From Tenrec ecaudatus (taxonomy: Eukaryota; Chordata; Mammalia; Afrosoricida; Tenrecidae), in NCBI RefSeq assembly GCF_050624435.1, contig NC_134530.1:143074721-143138720 (forward strand): a stretch of DNA of 64,000 nucleotides, read 5' to 3'. Of this stretch, positions 56,075-64,000 are shown piece by piece. The first letter of the stretch is position 1. Each line of letters opens with the position of its first letter. A model generated the notes under the pieces. That model saw only the letters and a list, made by a program, of their open reading frames with translations, made no database searches and had not been told where the DNA came from. Made by a program: the position numbers and the translations under genes.

Positions 56075-56597
56075 CAGTGCCACAGAGTGGCTCACAGCCA
56101 CATCTAGTGCAGAGCAGAGCCGCCCCTGTGGGTTTCCCAGGCTGCAAATCTCTAATGGAGTAGAAAGCTTCATCTTCTCCCACAGGGCGGCTCACAGCCA
56201 CGTCTAGTGCAGAGCAGAGCTGCCCTGCCCCTGTGGGTTCCCCAGGCTGCAAATCTCTAATGGAGTAGAAAGCTTCATCTTCTCCCACAGAGTGGCTCAT
56301 GGGTTTGACCCACTGACCTGTGGTTAGTAGCTTCAGCTCATAACCCCAACTGATACGAGTTCTTCTAGCTCAGTGGTTCTCAACCTTCCTAATGCCTCAA
56401 CCCGTTAATACAGTTCCTCATGTTGTTGTGACCCCCAACCATAAAAGTATTTTCATTGCTACTTAATCACTGTAATTTTGCTACTGTTATGAATCGGGTA
56501 ACCCCTGTGAAAGGGTAGTTCAACCCCCCAAAGGGGTCGCGACCCACAGGTTGAGAACCGCTGTGATCTAGCTGGCGTTTACACCACTGGGGCTCCT
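56075..56597 (-). repeat. AfroSINE, antisense, with internal tandem duplication and a SPIN insertion
   Basis: A segment is duplicated in tandem: 56081-56180 (100 bp) and 56181-56285 (105 bp), each cacag...ttctcc, and the start of a third unit (cacagagtggctcat) follows at 56286. The extra 5 bp in unit 2 is a tgccc repeat. The SINE continues to about 56370, is interrupted by a SPIN element and ends at caccactggggctcct. Confidence 0.8.
56363..56573. mobile_element. SPIN-type hAT element (non-autonomous), second copy
   Basis: The element is about 56371-56565, with terminal cagtggttctcaaccttcct and ggttgagaaccgctgtg. Internal text gtgaaagggtagttcaaccc and aaaggggtcgcgacccacag is closer to the SPIN consensus than the copy at 43597. 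The flanking octamers ttctagct (56363-56370) and atctagct (56566-56573) match at 7 of 8 positions if two extra bases are allotted to the right end. Confidence 0.88.
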
Positions 56598-56689
56598 ATA
56601 ATGGGCGTAGTGGTGTCAGTGGGAGAATTCTTCCCTTCCAAATGGGAAGACCAGGATTTGATACCTGTCCAGTGTACGTCAAGTGCAGC

Positions 56690-56810
56690 CATCTTGTCTG
56701 TCAGCAGAGGTTTGGGTGCTACTTTGAAACTGATAGGCATCACCAGCGCTTTCTGTTGAAGACAAACTAGGAAGAAAGACCTGGCCATCAGCCTTGAAGG
56801 GCCTGGAGGA
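56690..56810 (+). mobile_element. RTE LINE 5' UTR fragment, sense
   Basis: gtttgggtgctactttgaaa, then gacaaactaggaagaaagac and tggccatc, match the RTE 5' UTR seen at 18550 and 30440. Confidence 0.55.
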
Positions 56811-56899
56811 GCTGGTTGGAAGGCAGCTTAATGAAAACGGCAACAATGTGCAGGATGTTGTGCATCCTGAACAGTGTGCAGTGAATCCACAGTAACTAA

Positions 56900-58830
56900 A
56901 TTGATTATAGAGTTCTTAGAAGGTGAATCATTGAATCAAGAATTGCTTGTTTGTTCAGTGACTAACTTTAAGAAATACTATTTAATAATAGATATGGAAA
57001 TTACAATGTAGAAATAACCTTCTTTAGATACTCTCCTTTTGAGAATAAACCAGATTGTAAATTGTCCCTAGTAAAATACGGAATAGTATTCTTTCTGTCT
57101 TTCTGCTTGCTCTAATTGTGTAAAAAAATTGTTCTTTGTACATGCTTAATTTTGCAAATTCATTTTATTTTTTATTTTATTTTTTATCACTCCCAGTCTT
57201 TTAATTTATTAAACCAGGCACATTTAAAATATTTTCTGCATATAAAATAGCTTGCTTGAAGTTCAGTTCTTCAGTGTTCAAAACTCGGTATTTTGTGCTT
57301 CATCACATTTCAAGGCTGTTTTACTACTAAAATTTTTTAAAACCACAGCTACATCTTCAAATTTCTTTAACAGCCAGGAAAAGCAAGGACATCCTGCAGG
57401 AGAGGGAAAAAGTACAAAGTCCAAATCAATCCAGTACACCCACCTAAATGGAAGCTGATGGATGACCGGACTTGTCCAGATCCTGGAGAATTTTATAGGA
57501 AAGGCGAGTGGCAGCTACAGATACTTTGCTGACCTGAGCTGTCAAAGTATCTCCACGTTGCTCTTGCATGCAGTTGGAGATCAGATGGCCACACTAGCCA
57601 CAGACCTTGGGAACATGCGCACAAATTCATTTTATAGACATATGTTAATCTAACTACATGTTTACATTTTAATGAGTGTACTTATGATTGTATTTATGAA
57701 TTGCATCATTGCAATTTCATTATGTTCTCATGGCAGGGAGAAATGTTTACATTCTAGCATAATGGCCATACCTGTCCTTCTGCCTACACATGCCTCATAG
57801 TGAATATAGGTAGAGAGTTTAACTCACAGTTTAGCTGTTGTATAACTAAACTGCCCACCGGCCCAGTTGCTGTGAATATCTATACCAAATCCCTTTGATC
57901 CTGTTTTTATTAAGGGAAAAAGAGACAGTGGACACGAGAAGAAGAGAGGTGTGAATGGAGAGCTGTTACTTCTCATCTTCTCTCAGGACACTGCTTCGTT
58001 TGCTGGCCACTGGGAGGGACCGGGGAATCACAGTTTGCGTTTTATGTGTGCCAGAGTGGTTAGCGATAAGAAAACTTGATTTTTTTTTTTCCAGGAGGCT
58101 TTGTCAGTGTTTCCAAAACTGGTCCTTTTCACCTTCCTCCTTATTCCTGCTCCCTTCTGCTCTGCTCTGCTCTGCTGCGCTCCCATTTACCAGAGCCGGG
58201 ATGTCCGTTAGGGGACGTTAGGGGAGAGCTGCAGTACTGGCGAGGATGTGTGTGGAAGCCGAGTTGAGCTTTACTGCATGTGGCAGTAGAAGGGTGAGCC
58301 GGGGCAGATGAAACAGATGGAGTGATGAACAGCGGTGTAAAAGAACGATTCCGATGAGCGTTATCTGCCGCAGGCCCTTCCCGGGAAGGCAGCAAGGTGC
58401 GGGACTGGCTGATTTGTAGGGTTCCAGGATTTTGTGTGTGTATCTCTACCAGGTATCGGATTTCATGTGTTTGTCTTTGAACTGTCTCCTTAAAGATGAG
58501 AGTTTATATCTGGTGTTTCCTTGTTTCTCTGGACATGGGCTCATTTCCATTGATCTTGTTCGGAAATTAGTGTGTCTCTTCACTCTACTGATTCTTATTT
58601 TTCTTCAATGTTGAAAAATGTCTGGCCTTTATCACTAGAGAGTTTGCCTTCACTCGTCTTTTCATGTTTTCTTCTGGCGCTAGTATGCCTTTACTGAGTC
58701 CTCTTACTAGTTCCCGTGTCTTTATCTGTGCATGTTCTGAATGACCTCTTCATGTGTTCTTCCGGCTCTGCCCCGAGGTGGGACCAGGACACCAAGTTCT
58801 TGATTCCAGTGCACACTGCAGTTCTTTTAA
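56900..58830. other. Unassigned intronic sequence
   Basis: It is single-copy-looking. A (tgctc)n-like run at about 58150-58175 (ctgctctgctctgctctgct) and an A/T-rich patch near 57160-57190 are present. No exon is supported. Confidence 0.45.
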
Positions 58831-58839
58831 CGATGAGGG

Positions 58840-58960
58840 AAAAACAAGCAAACCTAGAAATAACCCAAATGCATGCCCCTCCACAGCAGAACTAAAAATA
58901 AGTGTACAATGGAATCCGAGCAACATTAAAAATGAACGAATCGCACAATTTGTCTCTCCT
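58840..58960 (+). mobile_element. Possible old L1 3' scrap
   Basis: agaaataacccaaatgcatg, aaataagtgtacaatggaat and acattaaaaatgaacgaatc resemble the late ORF2/3' UTR of ancient L1. Confidence 0.45.
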
Positions 58961-59638
58961 CACCTGGAGCAACAGAGGAAGGAGAAGATGCAGGCTGTGC
59001 AGTTACTGCCTAAACGAGCATCTTCCTCCTCTATCAAGAGGCCAGGAACGGGATAGGGCCCAACTTTAACTCCTAAACATTTTGATCTGCAGAAGAATTC
59101 TGATCAAAAGAGGGGAATGCAGAACAGAATTTTTGGCTCGAGACTTTCTGTTGCTATGGATGAACTTGTAAAATTACTGCACCGAGATAGCCTTTACATC
59201 TTCAACCAAAAATATGTCTTCTTCACAATAAACAGTAGTTTAGCTTAACCAGTAAAAAAGGCCTGCTTTGATCATTGCGCTCCTTCAAGGACTGTAGGGG
59301 ATTAAATTGGCAACACAACTCGCAAGAGCAGCTAGAACATTAGAGGGCCGTGGGTGTGTGCCAACGAGAGAGGGACAGCTCAGAAAGGGGAGTGAGAGTG
59401 GTTGCATGACGTCATGTTCATGAGGGTCACTGAATGTAAAGGTAGAGACTGTGGGTGTGTGTCTTGCTGTGCACTTTGCCCACAACAACAAAATGAGATT
59501 CAAAAGGAAAACAAAAAAGAATGAATTGTAGCTGCATGCAACAAAATGAGAGAAATGAGTAAAAATAAATTATGGAAGTAACTATAATATTACTCCAGTT
59601 ATGTAATCTCAACTAAACAATATATTATCTAGGACTAC
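58961..59638. other. Unassigned intronic sequence
   Basis: It contains no recognised gene or repeat. Confidence 0.4.
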
Positions 59639-60089
59639 ACACATGTGTTAGTCTGGGTAGACTAGAGAAACAAAGCCATAGACACTCATGTGTATGAGAA
59701 AGAGCTTTAAAGTCCTCTTCAGACTCACAAAACACATGCAATGATGCCGATGCAGGAAGGTCACAGGCCAGGGGGTGGGAAGTCTTGTAGATCCAGTGAC
59801 TTTGTAAGCATCACAGTGCTGACAGGGGTCTCCACGTGGCTTCTCCAGCTCCCAGGGCCTGGGCTTTATCAGTGTAGTGCCATGTGTCTTGTCAGTAGAA
59901 TCTCTCAGGGATTCAGTGTAGAGACAGAGAGTGTGTGTCTCTCTCCTTCAAGGAGGAAATCCAAGAGTTCTCAGAATTCCCAGAAGGCCATGTCCACACA
60001 GAGGCCTGTTGACAGACTAGACTCCTCCCCTTCACTCTTAATCCTCTCAAGTCCTAAATTGACATCAGATTATGTATTACCACAACACA
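59639..60089 (-). mobile_element. Solo LTR fossil, class III-like, with perfect 5-bp target duplication
   Basis: The LTR is 59644-60084 (begins tgtgttagtctgggtagact, ends tgtattaccaca). It is bounded by acaca at 59639-59643 and 60085-60089. Same family as 18013; about 440 bp with an internal shortening relative to that copy. Confidence 0.85.
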
Positions 60090-60092
60090 CAT

Positions 60093-60290
60093 TTAAGGAG
60101 CCCTGGTGGTACAGTGGGTTAAGTTTTGAACTAATAACTGAGAGGTTGGCAGTTTGAGCCAGCTGCTCTGTGGGCGAAAGATGTGGCAGTCTGGTTCTGA
60201 AAAGATGTACATCCAAGGAAAACCTAGGGAGCTGTTCTACTCTACCCAACAGGTGGCTCTGAGTCAGAACTGGCTTTATGACCATGGGTT
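60093..60290 (+). repeat. AfroSINE, sense
   Basis: It has a very clear head (aaggagccctggtggtacag) and complete body to gaccatgggttggcc. Confidence 0.9.
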
Positions 60291-61295
60291 GGCCAATTGG
60301 TATACAAACATTTGAGGTAAAGTTTTAAAGATAACCAAGGGACTGATGAATGGGATTCAGTTCAAAGAATAATTTTGAGGCCAAAGGAAAGTGGTCAATT
60401 AGATTGTAGCAGCCAGGTGACTCTAAAGACACAGGTAATGCTTTTTAAAAATCATAAACTGGATGGTGGTATAGAAATGTTGTGTCTTTATTGTTTGTAC
60501 TTGGCACATACAAAGGGCTTTTTTTAACTTTGAAAATATTGTTATCTTTCTATTCCATTCTCCCATGAACTTTTTTAAGCCCCTAATTTTTCCTAAATTT
60601 TTTTCGCGCCTACTCAATATAGAAAGGCATCTTAAAGACCCCCCACCTTTAGGAGTGGTTAATGGAATTACAGCCTACTTGTCAGCATATGGCTCCTTTG
60701 AAGAAATCAACTTAGGGAGGTTAGCACTGACTTGGTCAAATAATTATTGAATTTTCAGCACTCAGAGGTTTACGTAGCAATGTTGGTTGTAGATGCTAAT
60801 ACGATGCATGGTTCTCTCAGAGACTCTCTGTAATAGAAGAGATTACATATAATGATTTTACTTCGATCCCAATTTAAAAATTAAGCCACGGTGGCATGTA
60901 GCTGCATCTGTATTTCGAAGCTCCCTGGCGGTGGTTCAGCCCTGTGCCGCTTCTCTCCAGTGGCGATGCGACAGCAGGCTGGGGAGTTAGCCGTGTGATG
61001 CTGTGCTGCGTCGGGTTACTGCAGGTTTTACACTCTGGAATTAGAACTTCGAGCAAAGCATCTTGTATTCCTTTTGCAGAAATGTTGCTGAGGTGCTGCT
61101 GAAAGGGCCAGAGAAGCGAGGATTTGGGACACATTTTGAACCTTTAAAGCTGTCGGGCATTGACCTCCTTTGCTAATTGATAAAGAAGAAGCGGGAGTTT
61201 AGGTGACATTAACACCAACTCAGTAACATACTAACTGGACGGTGTTCCCGTAATTCTACATTGTAACGAACTGGACGGGAACAAAATAGGATCAT
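60291..61295. other. Distal GPSM2 intron 1, mostly unassigned
   Basis: A mariner-type end-like stretch lies at about 60455-60605 (tattccattctcccatgaac). The rest holds nothing recognised. Confidence 0.4.
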
Positions 61296-61326
61296 CCATA
61301 TTTCACTCAGCTAATACTATGACTCA

Positions 61327-61382
61327 ATGGAGGAGAATTTGATAAGCATGAGGGAAGACCATTCTTTTCATGTTCGTTACAG
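61327..61382 (+). CDS. GPSM2: GPSM2 (LGN) first coding exon
   Basis: The ATG at 61327 starts MEENLISMREDHSFHVRY, identical to the remembered N-terminus of mammalian GPSM2. The last two bases (AG) begin an Arg codon that is split by the intron (phase 2). The donor AG|GTAAGA follows at 61383. The exon probably starts at 61311 after tttcactcag, giving 16 nt of 5' UTR. The in-frame ATG at codon 8 is the start of the shorter annotated isoform. GPSM2 (about 684 residues) has N-terminal TPRs that bind NuMA or Inscuteable and C-terminal GoLoco motifs that bind G-alpha-i-GDP at the cell cortex. It orients the mitotic spindle and acts in hair-cell polarity; loss causes Chudley-McCullough deafness in humans. 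TPR and GoLoco exons lie beyond the window. The exon is intact. Confidence 0.95.
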
Positions 61383-64000
61383 GTAAGACTATTGCTTTAT
61401 TAGTTGGTAGTTTTTAACCATTATTTGAACATGTGTTCAATGCTAACTATTCCAGATTAAAATGTGAAAGTCGTTCACAGTGTGCTAGCCCCAAGGACCT
61501 CTGTGACAGTGTTTGCTCTTTGTGCTGCTGTTGGTGATGGTCTGCACTTTTTCAATAGGAAAATGGTAATCAAGACCAATTATATACCATGGCTTATTTA
61601 TCATTGTTCACTGGAAGAATTTCTGTGAAATGTTCCTTGATGTCTTGTAACTATATTCATTCATGAAAATGTAAAAGTAGAAGGCAATTTCAAAGTCTTT
61701 AGGGATTAAAAAATAGATTTTTTAAAAAATATGACCACCTGTATGATCTGACTTTCACATGTTCATTTGTAAACCGATTATAAGTGAGCTTTTGAAAGAT
61801 TGGGTACTAAATGAAGTGTGAATGTGCAGGTATGTTCTAAACAGAAGGCAGTATCCACTTCAAGGTTTAATGATTAAAATATTGGTGGCATTTCTGACAG
61901 AAGTAGGAAGAAAGCAGGATCTCTGTGTCACCCTATTACTTGATATTTAATCTAGACGTGGTCATTGTACTATCAGTAATCATAATAGTAGAATGGGAGA
62001 CAATTATTTGTAGATGATGAGATACTAAGATGATTTATCAAACTGTTGTGAATTAGTTATTAAACACACAGACCTTCATAACACTTGAGTAGAATTCGAA
62101 ATCTTCGATGAGTGGAGGTATTTGCTGTTAAATCTTAGAGATCCTACGACCCTTAGGCAATAGGAGGTCTGTCATCTTGTGGAAGAGCTGGTCCATAGGG
62201 CATGGTACCAAAGGTGTTCCATTTCCATTAAAAATGTTATTTTAGGTGGAAGAAAATGAAAACATTAAACATAGTTAAAATGGACTGTTAACATATACAA
62301 TAGCCTCATCCTAATAAAGCCCTGCCAGATCTTCCTACATTTTTCTCAAATCAAGTTTCTCCTTTGGATCCTCCCCATTGTGATGGTGGTTCAGGCCCCT
62401 GTCCTGTTTCCCCCAGACTGTCTGTAGTTCAGACCCCGTCCTGTTTCCCCCAGACTGTGGCAGTCACTTCCACTCTCCGTTCTCAGTCTCTTGAGCCCCC
62501 TCCCCCCTTTGAAACTGGTTACTGATCGACTCAGTGTAAGCCAAAGACTAACCATGAAACCTTCTGTCTAGTGCCTCAGGAAGGCAAAGCCAGGCTTAAC
62601 GCAGCACACGAGACCTTCCATTATTCGAGTTCTGCCTGTTCTTTCAGCTTAACCTGCTGCCAGTCTTCTTGACCTTGTCATTTGAGCTCAGGTCCCTGCA
62701 TGTGTCACGCTCTGCCATCCCTGCTGCCTTGGCTGCCCTGCTCGCTTCCTTGGCTTCAATAATTCTACTCAGTGTTTAAGTTCCAACTCAGATATGATCG
62801 CCCGCTGGAAGCTGTTTTTAAACTTCATAGATTGCTTCTTGTAGACTCTGTACTCACATAGCATCCTGTACATATATCTTTTTTCAGCACTTACAAGACA
62901 TCATCCCCAAAAAAGTGGGAAAAAAGAGGTTAAAAGATAAATTTTAAAAATGTAAACTTTATTTCATAGCATAAACACCATCAAGTTCAGTAATGCCAGC
63001 CAGTTAATCCAGCCTTAAAAGACTGAGCATCCTGGGGTTTTAACCATTTCAACAGATTAATTTTTACATTATTAGTGAAGAAATCTGTCTTTTGAAGATT
63101 TTTTTTTTTTAAGGATTAGAAAACAAAATCTGAAGGAGCCAAATCAGGACTGGAAGGTGGATGCCTAGTGGTTTTCCATCGAAACTCTTGCCAGCTTACC
63201 CTGTGTGAGGAGAGGAATGAGCCAGAGCGCGGTGCTGGCAAGGGGCTCTCCGGTAAAGCATGCCTGGCTAGGATTTCTTGTTGTTGTTGTTGTTTTGCTA
63301 AAGCTTTGGTTACCTTTCTCAAAACACTTTCAAAAATAAGCAGATGTGACTATTCAGTGCCCTCCAGAAGTCAACACACAAAACGCCTTTAGCATCCTCA
63401 AAATATGTTGCTTTGGCTGGATTGTTTTCTACCCTGAGGTAACCATTGTTTTGACTGTGTGTTATTTTTAAATTCATACTGATAAAGCTTCAGCTCGTGT
63501 TATAACTCCTTGAAGAAATGCTCAGCATCTTGATCCCACTTGTTTGAAAAATTCACTGCTCTGCTCTTGACCGCACCCAATCAGAACGCAACAATTTGCT
63601 CAACTTGAATTTTTCTGTCGGAATTGTACAAACTGAGCCGACTGAGAGGTCTGTGGTAATGGCGGTTGTTTCTGCTACTGGCCATCGGTCCTCAAGCAAG
63701 ATTGGTTTTGTCCTTGAAGTGGATTTGGGTGGCCTTCAACTATAGGCGTCATCTTGACCAGCAGCTCATCCCTTCTTTAAGTCCGCTATCTGTTCGTAAG
63801 CTGATGATTTCTTTGCAGCATCGTTTCCATCAGGTTGTTGTAAAGCATCCGTGATTTCACCATTCTTCCAGCCAACCTTCGCCATAAATTTATAGTCTTC
63901 TTTTGCTTCAGTATTAGCAAAATCCATTTCCTATTGCTCTGGTAGGGACTCTTTTCCAACTGATAACTTGCGCTTTCTAGTGCCTCAAATTAGATCCTGT
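61383..64000 (+). other. GPSM2: GPSM2 intron 2 (partial)
   Basis: It starts with GTAAGACT. Positions 61383-62900 look single-copy and AT-rich with no exon-like signal; the rest is a mariner remnant. The next coding exon (expected to start MEASCLE) is not in the window. Confidence 0.8.
62905..64000 (-). mobile_element. Mariner-like DNA transposon remnant, antisense, runs off the window
   Basis: On the minus strand the end at about 63116-63322 reads HPPSSPDLAPSDFVF, the C-terminal catalytic box of mariner transposases; the third Asp of the DD34D triad is at about 63128-63130. Further 5' (towards 64000) the N-terminal helix-turn-helix region is recognisable as FMAKVGWKNGEITDALQQ with YEQIADLKKG. 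The 3' UTR (gaaataaagtttacattttt) and terminus lie near 62905-62990. Multiple stops and frameshifts break the frame, and a (CAA)n run sits near 63290. It is inactive, probably an old mammalian mariner. Confidence 0.78.

Larger units (their letters stand above)
47082..61310 (+). other. GPSM2: GPSM2 intron 1
   Basis: It begins with the GTGAGC donor and ends at a proposed acceptor, ccatatttcactcag at 61296-61310. It is about 14.2 kb and mostly made of repeats listed separately. At 47450-48480 it is single-copy-looking, with an A-run at about 48432-48445. Additional 5' UTR exons cannot be excluded. Confidence 0.6.

Overview
This is a mammalian nuclear window, intron- and intergenic-rich, with no prokaryotic or organellar content. 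The dominant repeats identify the clade. More than thirty copies of the Afrotheria-type tRNA SINE (AfroSINE, consensus start ggagccctggtggcacagtg) are present, together with a matching RTE-type LINE with the same 3' tail and a young L1 whose 3' end recurs about ten times. Two short hAT elements of the SPIN type, reported among afrotherians from tenrec, make a tenrec (Echinops-like) the best guess; the species is an inference.

Only two host genes have exons here. On the minus strand at the left edge lies the large first coding exon of AKNAD1 (975-1943), so positions 1-974 are its next intron. On the plus strand a CpG island at about 46.65-47.45 kb is the likely promoter and non-coding first exon of GPSM2 (LGN). 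Its first coding exon is at 61327-61382 and encodes MEENLISMREDHSFHVRY followed by a split Arg codon. The two genes diverge, and AKNAD1 next to GPSM2 matches human 1p13.3. The roughly 45 kb between them is intergenic and GPSM2 intron 1 is about 14 kb.

The rest is a stratified record of mobile elements. 2.4-7.4 kb: nested RTE and LTR pieces. 13-22 kb: L1 tails, RTE fragments and a solo LTR with perfect 5-bp target duplications. 22.3-27.5 kb: an old L1 interrupted by two LTRs and by a dead processed copy of USP21. 31.3-32.45 kb: a dead processed copy of RPS6 with a 12-bp target duplication, itself hit by an L1 tail with a 15-bp duplication. 36-38.5 kb: an RTE with an inverted 5' part, a mariner remnant and an unclassified repeat pair. 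39-46 kb: long L1 tails, an AfroSINE cluster and a SPIN element. Intron 1 of GPSM2 carries further AfroSINEs, an L1, a second SPIN copy and an LTR. A mariner remnant fills the right edge.

No new multi-gene system was found. The best leads are the CCAAT-CHR module in the GPSM2 promoter, the SPIN elements as marks of horizontal transfer, and several well-dated nested insertions. Repeat boundaries are by eye and accurate to about 5-20 bases unless a target duplication is quoted.
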